Shown: positions 28,768 to 40,171, numbered from the stretch's first letter. The stretch is 64,000 nucleotides of DNA from Natronobacillus azotifigens (GCF_026805325.1 NZ_JAPRAT010000005.1:19716-83715), one strand, 5' to 3'. Made by a program: numbers and translations. Notes: generated by a model not told the origin, from the sequence alone.

Positions 28768-29055
28768 CTATTCTTCAAATTGGGTTAATGCCGCAATAGA
28801 TTCCATCAGATCATCTGATTGGTACGATTGAACCGTTATAAAACTCATGAATAAGTGTGGATTCAGATGAAAAACATCCTCTACCACTTGATATAAACGC
28901 TTCTCGGGGGTCCCTCTCCATACTTTATTAACTAAACAATCCCAAACAACTTCTGGTGTTGCCTCATCATAGCCAAACAACTGTAACTCACTTGCTTTAC
29001 TTTGAATCACTTCTGCAATCATCGGTTTCCAATCTACTACAGATTTAACCTTCAT
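28768..29055 (-). CDS. comN: Post-transcriptional regulator ComN
   Basis: A 95-residue soluble protein (KVKSVVDWKPMIAEVIQSKASELQLFGYDEATPEVVWDCL pattern). In B. subtilis ComN (YrzD) controls comE mRNA and interacts with DivIVA. It lies between secDF and spoVB, the same place as yrzD. No membrane or DNA-binding motif is visible; assignment rests on size, sequence pattern and position. Confidence 0.8.
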   Translation of the reverse strand: MKVKSVVDWKPMIAEVIQSKASELQLFGYDEATPEVVWDCLVNKVWRGTPEKRLYQVVEDVFHLNPHLFMSFITVQSYQSDDLMESIAALTQFEE

Positions 29056-29173
29056 GAAAAATCCTCCTCTATTTTACCGCTTATCTCATCTACTTGTCAT
29101 GCTCGTACCTTTTGCTTGCATATATATTATTGTAGCGGATTTTTAATTTTTTGAGAAGGTAGGATTAACAAAT

Positions 29174-30727
29174 ATGCAGAAGCAAACTTTTCTTCAAGGA
29201 ACACTAATTTTAATATTTGCCGGTTTAATCACCAGATTATTAGGTTTTATCAATAGAATTGTTGTTGCGAGATTGATGGGGGAAGAAGGAATCGGTCTAT
29301 ACAATATGGCATTACCAACACTATTTTTGGTATACACACTTTCTCAATTTGGCTTACCCATTGCCATTTCAAAACGCGTCGCAGAGGCAGAAGCAAGAAA
29401 TGATACGAGGAAAATGAAACAAATTCTTGTCATTTCTCTATTAGTAACAGGCACGTTAAGTATTTTTTTCTCCATCGCCATGATAATAGGTGCTCCTTTG
29501 ATCGCAACAAAATTACTTACAGACGAACGAACCTTGTATCCGTTAATCGCGATCACACCAATGGTACCAATTAGTGCGATTGGTTCAGTTATTCGTGGTT
29601 ATTTTCAAGGTAGACAAAATATGAAACCACAAAGCTATGCACAGGTATTGGAACAAATTATCCGCATTTCTTGTGTTGCATTTTTCGTACGCTTATTCCT
29701 TCCCTACGGTATCGAATATGCTGCTAGTGGAGCAATGATCTCTGTTATCATTGGAGAATTACTATCTCTAATGTTAATGATCCACTTGTTTCGTAAAGAT
29801 ACAAAGATTAAAATTCAAGGCGCTTTCTTTTCGTCGATTAAAAATAGTATCGGAACCTTAAAATCCTTATTATCGATTGCACTACCAAGTACCGGAAGCC
29901 GTCTCGTTAGTTCAATTTCTAATTTTCTTGAACCAATTCTTGTAGCACAAAGTTTAGCAATTGCCGGCATTCAGACTAGTATTGCTACCAAACAATATGG
30001 AGAATTAACTGGATATGCCATTCCGTTACTATTTTTCCCTACTTTTATTACCCATTCCTTAGCGGTGGCCTTAATTCCAAACATAAGTGAAGCAGAAGCG
30101 AACAGAAATCACAATCTCGTCCATTATCGGGTACACCAAGCCATTCGGATCTCGTTCGCATCCGGTGCAATCTCAACTGTAATTATGAGTCTTTTCTCTG
30201 TACCCATTTTACAATTCATGTATGGGACGAGCAATGCAAGTCGATTTATCGTTTTTATGGCACCATTTTTTTTACTGATCTATATCCAATTCCCGATGAA
30301 TGCTGCGCTTCAAGCATTAGACTATGCGAAATTAGCCATGTGGAATAACATCATTAGCACCGTTGTGAAATTTGCTGTCTTAATATTCTTTACTTCGAAT
30401 TCAACTTTCGGAATTATGGGTGCAGCCATTGGTTTAACGGTAGGTGTCGTTCTAGGAACGATGCTCCATTATGCTACGCTTCATCGTGTTATTTCTTTTC
30501 GGATAGAATTTTCAGATATGGTGAAAATGACAACGTTAATCGTTATCACTTGGCTGACAGGTAAATTTCTTCAACAACTTTTCCCAGACTATGGTGAAAA
30601 TTTTCTGATTTTTATCATAACCCTCTTATTATTGCTTGTTATTTATATCTTTCTTTTATTCACATTAAGGTTTGTTACAAAAGATGAATTAGAACAAATC
30701 CCGATACTAAAACGCCTATTCTCATAG
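29174..30727 (+). CDS. spoVB: Stage V sporulation protein B (MATE/MVF-like flippase)
   Basis: A polytopic membrane protein of 517 residues with about 14 transmembrane segments, of the polysaccharide transporter branch of the MOP superfamily. SpoVB is needed for spore cortex synthesis and is thought to flip a lipid-linked precursor. Typical stretches are GFINRIVVARLMGEEGIGLYNMALP and RGYFQGRQNM. The start follows AAGGTAGG. It is divergent from comN and convergent with the DUF421 gene, overlapping its stop by 6 bp. Confidence 0.93.
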   Translation: MQKQTFLQGTLILIFAGLITRLLGFINRIVVARLMGEEGIGLYNMALPTLFLVYTLSQFGLPIAISKRVAEAEARNDTRKMKQILVISLLVTGTLSIFFSIAMIIGAPLIATKLLTDERTLYPLIAITPMVPISAIGSVIRGYFQGRQNMKPQSYAQVLEQIIRISCVAFFVRLFLPYGIEYAASGAMISVIIGELLSLMLMIHLFRKDTKIKIQGAFFSSIKNSIGTLKSLLSIALPSTGSRLVSSISNFLEPILVAQSLAIAGIQTSIATKQYGELTGYAIPLLFFPTFITHSLAVALIPNISEAEANRNHNLVHYRVHQAIRISFASGAISTVIMSLFSVPILQFMYGTSNASRFIVFMAPFFLLIYIQFPMNAALQALDYAKLAMWNNIISTVVKFAVLIFFTSNSTFGIMGAAIGLTVGVVLGTMLHYATLHRVISFRIEFSDMVKMTTLIVITWLTGKFLQQLFPDYGENFLIFIITLLLLLVIYIFLLFTLRFVTKDELEQIPILKRLFS

Positions 30728-30740
30728 GCGTTCGTTTTTT
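30711..30740. terminator. Terminator overlapping the spoVB stop codon
   Basis: AACGCCTAT and ATAGGCGTT pair across TCTC, followed by a T6 run on the plus strand. The stem includes the last codons of spoVB and of the opposing gene. Confidence 0.75.
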
Positions 30741-31378
30741 ATATCTATATACCACTGATTATTATCATCAATCGAACAGAAGGATATTTGCTCAAGATCA
30801 TCATACCCTTTTTTGATCAACTCCTGTCTCAACCATGCTTCTGATTTATTAATCTCTTCTAAGTTATCTCTTTGTATGTCTCCGTCCATGATCAATGTAT
30901 AAACAAAACCTGCTGAAACAGTGGGGGTTTTTTCAAAAATTGATAGTTTTCCGGATGGTTCCAGAATCGCATATTCTACATCTTGAATACTTTTAGTACC
31001 GTTTTCTCGTAATTGCTGGGTCAAATCATCAAAATTATAACGTTGTTTTTTCATTTCATGCTCATCAATTTTTCCCGCTGTTACAATAATCGAGGGCTTA
31101 CCTTCAAACCATTCTCGAAATCGCTTGCTTTTTAGTGAAATGATAGCTGTCAAACGTTGAATAATAACTAATACGATCATTGGTACGGTAGCATCTCTAA
31201 TTTTCCGATCCGGGTCTTCAATGGCAAATACTGCAATTTCAGCCATCATAATAAAAATGACGATATCCAGTAAACTTAACTCACCAATTTCTCTTTTACC
31301 CATCATGCGAAAAAGTAGTACAATGATTCCGTATGTTACGATTGTTCGGTAAATCATTTTCCCCATCTCTACATCCAC
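30722..31378 (-). CDS. DUF421/YetF-family membrane protein (YrbG-like)
   Basis: About 218 residues. Three N-terminal membrane segments include the family motif LFRMMGKREIGELSLLDIVIFIMMAEIAVFAIEDP, then a soluble part with a domain running GKPSIIVTAGKIDEHEMKKQRYNFDDLTQQLRENG. Function of the family is unclear; related proteins occur in spores. The start is taken as the GTG at 31378, 8 nt after AAAGGTG; the frame extends to 31423 without a ribosome site. B. subtilis has yrbG in this position. Confidence 0.85.
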   Translation of the reverse strand: MDVEMGKMIYRTIVTYGIIVLLFRMMGKREIGELSLLDIVIFIMMAEIAVFAIEDPDRKIRDATVPMIVLVIIQRLTAIISLKSKRFREWFEGKPSIIVTAGKIDEHEMKKQRYNFDDLTQQLRENGTKSIQDVEYAILEPSGKLSIFEKTPTVSAGFVYTLIMDGDIQRDNLEEINKSEAWLRQELIKKGYDDLEQISFCSIDDNNQWYIDIKNERL

Positions 31379-31500
31379 GATGTTCACACCTTTATGCTTT
31401 TCCATTAGCATGAACGTATTCATCGGAAATATACATCACTTATTAAGACAGACCGTGGATAAAGCCCGGTCCTTTAAAACATTGACTAAGTACTCTAATA

Positions 31501-31663
31501 ACGCTACGGCAACAAATAGGCTCCCTTTCTGCAGGCAAATATTTACGATGGGGCGAGTAATCGCAGTCCCACGGCTTTAGCTAACTCGGGAGCAAACGCT
31601 TCGGAGTGGATCTTCAGCTCGTGCAGTTCCTGCTAGAGTGTCACCCATTTGTTGCCTACGCTT
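31501..31663. repeat. Palindromic element (R3-related)
   Basis: Terminal inverted repeats: ACGCTACGGCAACAAATAGG at 31501-31520 and CCCATTTGTTGCCTACGC near 31645-31661. The interior carries GGCTCCCTTTCTGCAGGC and AAATATTTACGATG, shared with the R3 copy at 7677. No reading frame is plausible. Confidence 0.6.
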
Positions 31664-31770
31664 GTTTAGTGCAAATTGTTTACTATTACCCTAATCTTAT
31701 CTTAGAAGAGTCTTAAAAATATAAAGTAAATATATAACCACATATTCGAGAGTCTGCATGTAAAAAAGCT

Positions 31771-31917
31771 AAGGAAATATACGTAGTCTTCTAGAAAAGC
31801 ATTTCGTTGAAGCGAGTAATCGCAGCTTCAGGACAAACCGAAGATCCATTTTCAGAAGCATTTTTCTTTTGAAAATCAGCTGAGGTTGTCCCTCAAGAAA
31901 GCGTAGTGTATTTCCGT
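31771..31917. repeat. Second palindromic element
   Basis: GGAAATATACGTAG near 31773 and CGTAGTGTATTTCC near 31902-31915 are imperfect inverted ends. The interior shares GCGAGTAATCGCAG with 31553-31566. The remainder of 31379-32212 has no gene I can support. Confidence 0.5.
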
Positions 31918-32212
31918 AAACGAGGCTACGGTTGCAACAATAGCCATTTATTTTTAAATCAAACAAAAGACCTTAACCTTTCCTTTGGTATATCAACAAA
32001 AAACTTATACATTCTTACTCTTATTAGAAATAATTGGTAAGATCGTCGGTTCTTTAAGACTTTTTATATCATTTATACAGGATATGCTTGGCACTTCAGT
32101 TACGACGGTCGCTTCCACCAAAGGATGGATATAAGTGCGAGATCGGACTTAAAATACTATCGTCGTTTTTTCTTACCGAGGACGTGCCTTAGCTGATGGA
32201 AGTTCCTCCTTA

Positions 32213-33505
32213 TCAGCCGAGAAAAGGGATTAAATAACGAATGTAAAGATAAATCATCGAAACAACTAGTGAGAAAATGACAAAAGGAACACCATATTTT
32301 AAGAAACGAACAAAAGAGATTGGCTCTCCTTCCGCTTCTGCAATTCCAGAAACCACTACATTTGCTGAAGCGCCAATTAGGGTTCCGTTGCCACCTAAAC
32401 AAGCACCTAAAGCTAGAGCCCACCATAAAGGGTCTACATACGTCATACCATATGTCTGAAACTCTTGAATAACAGGAATCATTGCTGCCACAAAAGGAAT
32501 ATTGTTAATCATCTGTGATATTAGCCCAGAAATCCATAACAGCAACACAGCTGTTACTGGTAAATCACCATTTGTTAAATAAATAATCCAACGGGCAACT
32601 TCGTCAATAATCCCTACTTCCTGTAATCCTCCTACCAACATAAACAATCCAATAAAGAAGAATAACGTGATCCATTCTACTTCTTGAAATACTTTTTCTG
32701 TTTTCAACTCTTTTTCTGTTAACAGCAATAACAATAAAGCACCACAAACTGCAACCGTTGTTAAGTCAATATGAAACACTGGATGTAGTAAGAAGCCAGC
32801 CATCGTTATGACTAATACGGTTATAGACTGATAAAGCATCGGTGTTTTTTCAAGATAGTCATTTGGATTGATCTCTAATAACTCTTTTACTAATTGCTTA
32901 TTCGCCGAGAAATCTTTTCGAAATCGTAAAATCATTAATAGCAACATGCAAATAAACAGAATGACTACAACAGGCCCCAAGTGAACAATGAATGAACTGA
33001 ATGTTAAATGTTCCACGGCTTGCCCAATCATAATATTGGGAGGATCTCCTATTAATGTTGCTGTTCCGCCAATGTTTGAGCTAAATATAATTGTGAGTAG
33101 GTACGGAAAAGATGGTAACTGCAGTAATTTCGTTATCGTTAAAATAATCGGTACAAACAACAAAACTGTCGTGACATTATCTAATAAGGCAGATCCAATC
33201 GCTGTTAAAAAAGCTGTTCCAATTAAGAGAGGGATCGGCGCACCTTTTACTTGTTGGGCAAAACGTATCGCGATATATGTGAATAAACCGGTTTTTTTTG
33301 TGATCGAGACCAACACCATCATTGAAAATAATAATGCAATGGTGCTCCAATCAATATAACGAGTAAATGCAATATTCCAGGTATAAATATTCGAAATTAA
33401 TAAAAGAACACCGCCAGAAACTGCAACAAGCGCTTGATTAATTTTTCCAGAGATAATAAGTAAATAACTGATAACAAAAATGATGATGGTAAGCGTGACT
33501 GCCAT
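32213..33505 (-). CDS. ArsB/NhaD (SLC13-type) ion transporter
   Basis: A 430-residue polytopic protein with about 11-12 membrane segments, of the ion transporter superfamily holding ArsB, NhaD and SLC13 permeases. Conserved hairpin motifs are SALLDNVTTVLLFVPI and GGTATLIGDPPNIMIG in the first half and MINNIPFVAAMIPV and GGNGTLIGASANVV in the second, the twofold repeat of the fold. No ars genes are adjacent, so substrate (arsenite, Na+/H+ or an anion) cannot be told. The start ATG follows GGAAGGGG. It is not at this locus in B. subtilis as I recall. Confidence 0.85.
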   Translation of the reverse strand: MAVTLTIIIFVISYLLIISGKINQALVAVSGGVLLLISNIYTWNIAFTRYIDWSTIALLFSMMVLVSITKKTGLFTYIAIRFAQQVKGAPIPLLIGTAFLTAIGSALLDNVTTVLLFVPIILTITKLLQLPSFPYLLTIIFSSNIGGTATLIGDPPNIMIGQAVEHLTFSSFIVHLGPVVVILFICMLLLMILRFRKDFSANKQLVKELLEINPNDYLEKTPMLYQSITVLVITMAGFLLHPVFHIDLTTVAVCGALLLLLLTEKELKTEKVFQEVEWITLFFFIGLFMLVGGLQEVGIIDEVARWIIYLTNGDLPVTAVLLLWISGLISQMINNIPFVAAMIPVIQEFQTYGMTYVDPLWWALALGACLGGNGTLIGASANVVVSGIAEAEGEPISFVRFLKYGVPFVIFSLVVSMIYLYIRYLIPFLG

Positions 33506-33646
33506 AGTCTGTCCCCTTCCTGAGGAAATCTAGTGGATAATTGGACTTGCTTACAATATATGCGTCAGTTACAGAAATATTGAAGTCTATTTTTTTCTTT
33601 TGCTCATATATTTAAAATAAAAGGACGAGCAAAGGAGGAAAACATC

Positions 33647-34024
33647 TTGAAAAATCGATCAACCGCTTTACTGTATGGCTGGATTACGATATTAGCATTA
33701 TTGATTGTTGCTAGTTTGTTTTTTGCGGTACTGCTTCGTTTTACTTCTATCTCTGAATCAACGATCAGGTTATTTACAACCTTAACGGGATTGCTAATCT
33801 TATTAATCGGTGCACTGGTGGCTGGGGTCAAAGCAAAAGAAAAAGGATGGATAATTGGAGTAGTTATTAGTTTGGGTTTTAGTTTATTTATCTACTTGTA
33901 TCAGTACTTGGGCTATCAACAACATTTCACGGTTGAACAACTGCTATATCATGGAGGATTTTTACTGGCAAGTATTCTAGGGGCCGTTATTGGGGTGAAT
34001 ATAGGTGATAAACAACAAACATAA
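33647..34024 (+). CDS. TIGR04086-family membrane protein (YrzE-like)
   Basis: A 125-residue protein with four predicted transmembrane helices, starting with TTG (KNRSTALLYGWIT), 8 nt after AAAGGAGG. Function is unknown. In B. subtilis yrzE lies between yrbG and yrbF (yajC); here the SLC13 transporter and a 513-residue transporter-like gene are inserted on either side. Confidence 0.85.
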   Translation: MKNRSTALLYGWITILALLIVASLFFAVLLRFTSISESTIRLFTTLTGLLILLIGALVAGVKAKEKGWIIGVVISLGFSLFIYLYQYLGYQQHFTVEQLLYHGGFLLASILGAVIGVNIGDKQQT

Positions 34025-34052
34025 AGCGGGCAGCACAAGTGCTACCCGCTTT
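34023..34052. terminator. Bidirectional terminator, twin of 35773
   Basis: AAAGCGGGCAGCAC and GTGCTACCCGCTTT pair across AA, between the convergent ends of the YrzE-like gene and the 513-residue gene. The left arm GATAAAGCGGGCAGCA recurs at 35772. Confidence 0.85.
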
Positions 34053-34076
34053 CCTTCAGAAAAAAATATAAAAGAT

Positions 34077-35618
34077 TTACAGAAACAGAACAGAAGCTAA
34101 GATACCTACTAGACCGATAACCGCAAGAATGTAGACTGGCAATTTAGGCATCTCTTCATTATTCTCCATCGCTCTACCAAACATGAAGAAAACAAATGGG
34201 TGAACAAGGAAAGTCATGGAAAATGTAAAGGTAATCAAGCCCGCTGCTTCTGCACCGAACATACCATTTTGAATCGCAGCAAACAGTCCAAAGTGAGAAA
34301 TCGCTGAAGCTTTCGCCATAGCACTAAACTCTACCGACATCGGGTTAATACTTAACAAAATCATCCCGCCGAAAATAGCAATGAGTTGCCATCCAAAACC
34401 AAATTGCAACAACGATTTTATTTCAAAGCGATCAGTAGCATTTCCTTTAGCGCTTCTCAGATTTCGTAATCCTAATACTAACAACACGAATCCGAGTAGC
34501 ATCATAACAACCGATGGCCACATAAATAATTTTTCTTGATCAGCACTTACTGCAAGAATAGAAAAAACAAAAATGTGCATTGCAAACGGTATGTTTACTA
34601 GCATTGGCGCACGGTCTGCTGCTTTGGTCCCTAAATCACCTGCAGTACATGCCCCCGTCAAACCGGTATGTGATAAGGCTCCAGCCATACCAGGTGCTAA
34701 ATTACGAACACTAGCTGTATTGGCAAAGAACATGAGTAAAGCCATTCCACCAAACATCCAGAATACTTGACCAAAAAATCCATATCCTAGTACTGCGTTA
34801 GCGCCTTCCATGGAGAACACTTCACTTATACGAGAACCACCAACTAAAAACGTCCCTGCTAACACAACAGGAATACCTGCAAATAAAAGTGCTTTGATCG
34901 TTGGACCAAAAACATAGCTGTATAACAGCATACCCAATACAGTAGCGATTACCATCGCAAAGAAAATACTTGGAAGTGCGATATACTCTCCAATGAATTC
35001 TGCTAGATGAAATGCCACCAACGAAATCCCGATGATCACAATTATTTCTAAAACACCTTTACGTATGTATAAAGGTTTCTGTGTAATCGTTGCTTTGCTA
35101 TCTATTAAAATAACTGCCCCAACAAGTCCAAGGTAAGCTAAAATAGGGTAGTAGTTACTGAGCGCACCGCCTTGCCCTGTAATAAGTCTAACAACCGCCT
35201 CAATACCTAATAGGATGAAAACGGAACGTACAATAAGAACCAATTGTGTTCTTTTTGTTCCTAATACTGCTTCTTCTTCAGATGGAACAAGTAAGTCTTT
35301 CGTCTTTCCCTCTTTATTACCAAAAATCCTCCGAATTTCCTGTCCCCCTACAAAGAAGGTAACAATTAATGCAATGTTTGTTGTTCTTGAAATCAAATCA
35401 ATAACCGGAAATTGACCTAGACCAGGCTCAGCCAGTCCACTTGTCTCTAAAACAAACCCCATTGCTAACCCAAAAATAACAATAATTAAAATTGGGGAAT
35501 AACGCGTCCCAGCTACGACGGTTCGTGCAACAAGAATCATCGGTACTAATAAGAATAACGTTAGCAAAAAATGATTTAATAATTGCAAACTTTCAACCTG
35601 TTGAATAAGATCTCCCAT
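34077..35618 (-). CDS. Unrecognised 513-residue polytopic membrane protein
   Basis: I do not recognise this family. It has roughly 13 hydrophobic segments, a charged cytoplasmic loop near residues 97-122 (GNKEGKTKDLLVPSEEE), and a glycine-rich re-entrant-like stretch GALSHTGLTGACTAGDLG near residue 320 that recalls the AGHCGFGLG-type loop of glutamate:sodium symporters (GltS/ESS). That likeness is weak and by eye. The start has AGGAG 8 nt upstream and the frame is uninterrupted, so the gene is real. It stands alone between two near-identical hairpins, between yrzE and yajC, which are neighbours in B. subtilis. A secondary transporter is the best guess. Confidence 0.8.
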   Translation of the reverse strand: MGDLIQQVESLQLLNHFLLTLFLLVPMILVARTVVAGTRYSPILIIVIFGLAMGFVLETSGLAEPGLGQFPVIDLISRTTNIALIVTFFVGGQEIRRIFGNKEGKTKDLLVPSEEEAVLGTKRTQLVLIVRSVFILLGIEAVVRLITGQGGALSNYYPILAYLGLVGAVILIDSKATITQKPLYIRKGVLEIIVIIGISLVAFHLAEFIGEYIALPSIFFAMVIATVLGMLLYSYVFGPTIKALLFAGIPVVLAGTFLVGGSRISEVFSMEGANAVLGYGFFGQVFWMFGGMALLMFFANTASVRNLAPGMAGALSHTGLTGACTAGDLGTKAADRAPMLVNIPFAMHIFVFSILAVSADQEKLFMWPSVVMMLLGFVLLVLGLRNLRSAKGNATDRFEIKSLLQFGFGWQLIAIFGGMILLSINPMSVEFSAMAKASAISHFGLFAAIQNGMFGAEAAGLITFTFSMTFLVHPFVFFMFGRAMENNEEMPKLPVYILAVIGLVGILASVLFL

Positions 35619-35772
35619 ACTATTTCTCCTCTCGATTTTATCTATTCATATTTTCATTGGAATGCCACACTTATTCATTTTACTTATTTTTTGTGAAAAG
35701 GTAAACATAGAATATGTATTTTAATATTGAGATTATGTGAACAAATCAAGGCAGCCGATGAAGAATGCACAG

Positions 35773-35804
35773 ATAAAGCGGGCAGCATAGTAGCCACCCG
35801 CTTT
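35773..35804 (-). terminator. Terminator after yajC, twin of 34023
   Basis: AAAGCGGGC...GCCACCCGCTTTT hairpin downstream of yajC on the minus strand. It shares GATAAAGCGGGCAGCA with the hairpin at 34022, on the other side of the 513-residue gene. Confidence 0.75.
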
Positions 35805-35814
35805 TCATCACTTA

Positions 35815-36090
35815 TTATTGTTGCGGTTTGACAATCTCTTTCACAGAAGAGCGATCATATGTAAGCTTTTGTCCATTATGCACTTCAATAATGATCGTAC
35901 CTTCGTCTAAAGAATGAACAACACCATGCAGTCCACCAATCGTAATGATCTGATCTCCTTTTGCTAAATCAGCTTGCATTTGATTAATCGCACTTTGACG
36001 TTTTTGTTGTGGACGTATTAACAGAAAATAAAATACGAAAGCCATTAAAATAAATGGCCATAGAAGCCTAATTAGTTCTCCCGGATTCAT
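35815..36090 (-). CDS. yajC: Preprotein translocase subunit YajC
   Basis: A 91-residue single-pass membrane protein (LLWPFILMAFVFYFLLIRPQQKRQ) with the conserved soluble part GDQIITIGGLHGVVHSLDE. YajC associates with SecDF. It follows tgt by about 17 bp in the same operon, as yrbF does in B. subtilis. Confidence 0.95.
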   Translation of the reverse strand: MNPGELIRLLWPFILMAFVFYFLLIRPQQKRQSAINQMQADLAKGDQIITIGGLHGVVHSLDEGTIIIEVHNGQKLTYDRSSVKEIVKPQQ

Positions 36091-36107
36091 AAAGGTTTCC
36101 TCCTTTC

Positions 36108-37262
<1,155 letters not shown>

Positions 37263-37272
37263 TTACTACAAG

Positions 37273-38301
37273 TTATAGAATCAACATGGCATCACCAAAA
37301 CTAAAAAAGCGATACCTTTCATCGATTGCTGCTTGATAAGCACGTAAAATGAAATCTCGTCCTGCTAGTGCACTTACTAACATGACTAGTGTTGATTTTG
37401 GCAAGTGAAAATTCGTAATTAACCCATCGATTGCTTTAAATTCATAAGATGGATAAATAAAAATAGACGTCCAATCACTAGCAGGAACAATTTCACCATT
37501 ATGCTCGGTTGCAATCGTCTCAAGCGTTCGTGTGGAAGTAGTGCCTACCGCAATGACTCTGCCACCAGCTTTTTTGACTGCAGATATCTTTTGGGCATTT
37601 TCTTTCGATAAATGATAAAATTCTGAATGCATATCATGCTCTTCTATTGTGTCCACACTTACCGGACGAAATGTGCCCAACCCTACATGAAGCGTAACAA
37701 AAGCGACCTCTATTCCCTTTGCTTTCACCTGATCTAATAAATCTGTTGTGAAATGTAAACCTGCGGTAGGAGCTGCGGCCGATCCTTGTTCACGTGCATA
37801 TACTGTTTGGTAACGAGATTGATCTGATAATTGTTCTTTAATGTATGGTGGTAAAGGCATTTCCCCAAGTTCAGTTAGTACCTCCATGAAAATTCCCTCA
37901 TAAGCGAATTTCACCATTCTTCCGCCATGCTTTTTTTCTTCTAAGCAGACACAATGTAATTGACCATGACCAAAAACAATTTCAGTTCCTGATTTAATTT
38001 TCTTAGCCGGTTTTACTAGTACTTCCCAAACATCATCTTCTTGTTGATGTAACAATAAAATTTCTATCTTTGCTCCCGTATCTTTCTTGCTTCCATATAA
38101 TCTTGCAGGAAGGACTTTTGTGTCATTTAACACAAGACAATCACCAGGATTCAAATAATCAATAATATCACGGAAATGACGATGCTCGATCGTTTCATTA
38201 GCTCGATTCATCACTAACAAGCGTGATGACGTACGGTCTTTCAATGGTGTTTGTGCGATCAATTCTTCAGGTAAATCAAAATCAAAATCTTTTATCTCCA
38301 T
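37273..38301 (-). CDS. queA: S-adenosylmethionine:tRNA ribosyltransferase-isomerase QueA
   Basis: A 342-residue enzyme that moves the ribosyl part of SAM onto preQ1 in tRNA to form epoxyqueuosine. Signatures are [15 protein letters not shown] at the N-terminus, [13 protein letters not shown] and [10 protein letters not shown], and the C-terminal [17 protein letters not shown]. It lies 25 bp upstream of tgt, its pathway partner. Confidence 0.97.
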   Translation of the reverse strand: MEIKDFDFDLPEELIAQTPLKDRTSSRLLVMNRANETIEHRHFRDIIDYLNPGDCLVLNDTKVLPARLYGSKKDTGAKIEILLLHQQEDDVWEVLVKPAKKIKSGTEIVFGHGQLHCVCLEEKKHGGRMVKFAYEGIFMEVLTELGEMPLPPYIKEQLSDQSRYQTVYAREQGSAAAPTAGLHFTTDLLDQVKAKGIEVAFVTLHVGLGTFRPVSVDTIEEHDMHSEFYHLSKENAQKISAVKKAGGRVIAVGTTSTRTLETIATEHNGEIVPASDWTSIFIYPSYEFKAIDGLITNFHLPKSTLVMLVSALAGRDFILRAYQAAIDERYRFFSFGDAMLIL

Positions 38302-38404
38302 GTTATACTCCTATCTAACAAGCGCTTTATTCTTTTATAGAAAGACACGTTAAATTGACACTCAATGGTTATCATTATAACCGTTAGCTTTTAATTAAGC
38401 TAGA

Positions 38405-39406
38405 TTATCTATTCGGAATTTCTCTCTGAAAATGTTCATACGCTTTCGGGGTAACTATTCGCCCTCTAGGCGTACGTTGAATGAAGCCTATCTGTAATAA
38501 ATAGGGCTCATATACATCTTCGATTGTTTGTGATTCTTCACCTATGGTAGCAGCAAGTGTATCTAGGCCAACTGGTCCACCTTGAAAAGAATCGATAATT
38601 GCCAATAATAGCTTATGATCGATATGATCTAGGCCCGTTTGATCAACTTGAAGCATCGTTAGTGCCTCTTGAGTCGTCCCAAGACTAATCGCCTTTTCCC
38701 CTTTTACTTGTGAAATATCGCGTACTCGCTTCAATAAGCGATTTGCAATTCGCGGCGTCCCCCTCGATCTGCGGGCAATTTCTAAAGCTGCGTCTCTAGC
38801 AATTGCTACATCAAATATCGTTGCTGTTCGTTCTACAATTTCCCGTAAATCATCAATCTCGTAATACTCCAAACGACTTAGAACACCGAAACGATCTCTT
38901 AGCGGAGCGGTCAACAAACCAGCTCTTGTCGTTGCACCTACTAAAGTGAACGGTGGTAGATCTAACCGAACAGATCTTGCTGTAGAACCAGAACCAATAA
39001 CAATATCGAGACAAAAATCTTCCATTGCGGGATATAATATTTCTTCTACAGCACGAGGCAACCGATGGATTTCATCAATAAACAGGACATCTCCTGCTTC
39101 TAGCGAGGATAAAATTGCAGCCAAATCTCCTGCTCGTTCAATTGCAGGACCAGATGTAGTTCGAAATTGAACTTCCATTTCATTCGCTATAATGGAAGCC
39201 ATCGTAGTTTTCCCAAGTCCTGGTGGCCCGTACAATAAAACATGGTCTAACGGTTCATGACGGAGCTTCGCAGCCTCAATAAATATCGCTAAATTTTTCT
39301 TTGCTTTCGTTTGACCAATATATTGTGCTAACGTACTTGGACGTAAACTAAGTTCAACTGATGAGTCTTCCTCTAGTATTCCCCCGGAAATTACACGTTC
39401 TTCCAT
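38405..39406 (-). CDS. ruvB: Holliday junction branch migration helicase RuvB
   Basis: A 333-residue AAA+ motor that drives Holliday junction migration with RuvA. Walker A is [10 protein letters not shown] near residue 62, Walker [16 protein letters not shown], and the winged-helix C-terminus contains [12 protein letters not shown]. It follows ruvA by 18 bp. No ruvC is present, as in other Bacilli, which use RecU. Confidence 0.97.
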   Translation of the reverse strand: MEERVISGGILEEDSSVELSLRPSTLAQYIGQTKAKKNLAIFIEAAKLRHEPLDHVLLYGPPGLGKTTMASIIANEMEVQFRTTSGPAIERAGDLAAILSSLEAGDVLFIDEIHRLPRAVEEILYPAMEDFCLDIVIGSGSTARSVRLDLPPFTLVGATTRAGLLTAPLRDRFGVLSRLEYYEIDDLREIVERTATIFDVAIARDAALEIARRSRGTPRIANRLLKRVRDISQVKGEKAISLGTTQEALTMLQVDQTGLDHIDHKLLLAIIDSFQGGPVGLDTLAATIGEESQTIEDVYEPYLLQIGFIQRTPRGRIVTPKAYEHFQREIPNR

Positions 39407-39424
39407 ATCTTCACCCCCCGCTTG

Positions 39425-40033
39425 TTATTGCATTAATAATGCTAACCCTTTACGTATTAACTCATCAATACTTTTCGTATTTTCTTGTTTAAGAGCAGGT
39501 GTAATTGCTTTAAGTTCTCGATCCGAGTATCCTAGCGACTTTAATGCTTCGATCGCTTCGGTCACTTCCTTGGTTATGGTAGTTGGACTAGAGACAGTTT
39601 GTCCCTGATCATTGGCTGTTTGTGTGATCACAAACGGTAACTTTCCTTTTAAATCAAGAATCATTTGTCTTGCTGTTTTCTTTCCGACACCCGGAAATCC
39701 TGTTAGGAATTTTTCATTTTCTTCTTCAATAGCAAGCGTAAATTCTTCTACACCTGCATTACCAACAATCGCTAGAGCACCTTTTGGTCCAATACCCGAT
39801 ACATTCAATATTTGAGAGAACAATGTTTTTTCATCTATTTTTTCAAAGCCATATAGTATTTGTGCATCTTCACGAACATGATGGTATGTATGAATTTTCA
39901 CTATTTCACCAAGCTTATGTTGGAATTTTAGTGGATTTGCACAAATGATTTCATATCCGACTCCATTCACTTCTATAATAACCACCAAATCGGTTACTGA
40001 CTCTAGTTTACCATGTATGTATGCGATCATCAT
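39425..40033 (-). CDS. ruvA: Holliday junction DNA helicase subunit RuvA
   Basis: A 202-residue tetrameric junction-binding protein. Domain I is the OB fold (MIAYIHGKLESV), domain II has two HhH motifs (SGIGPKGALAIVGN and FPGVGKKTARQMILDLKGK), and domain III is the C-terminal RuvB-binding helix bundle (ALKSLGYSDRELKAI). The second ATG at 40030 has the better spacing (6 nt) from GGGAGAG and may be the true start. Confidence 0.96.
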   Translation of the reverse strand: MMIAYIHGKLESVTDLVVIIEVNGVGYEIICANPLKFQHKLGEIVKIHTYHHVREDAQILYGFEKIDEKTLFSQILNVSGIGPKGALAIVGNAGVEEFTLAIEEENEKFLTGFPGVGKKTARQMILDLKGKLPFVITQTANDQGQTVSSPTTITKEVTEAIEALKSLGYSDRELKAITPALKQENTKSIDELIRKGLALLMQ

Positions 40034-40171
40034 TATCTCTCCCTAATCTTCACTTCACTATCTACTAGTATTTTATCATACAATCGTATGTTCGCACACC
40101 CTTTGCTGGTGACATTGAGTTCAGACTATTAATGGAGAAAACTATGAACTTAATGAATGGGATTTTTCGAA

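Noticed and set aside
31769..31966. 65-codon ORF on the minus strand
   Set aside because: Lies on a palindromic element and has no ribosome site.
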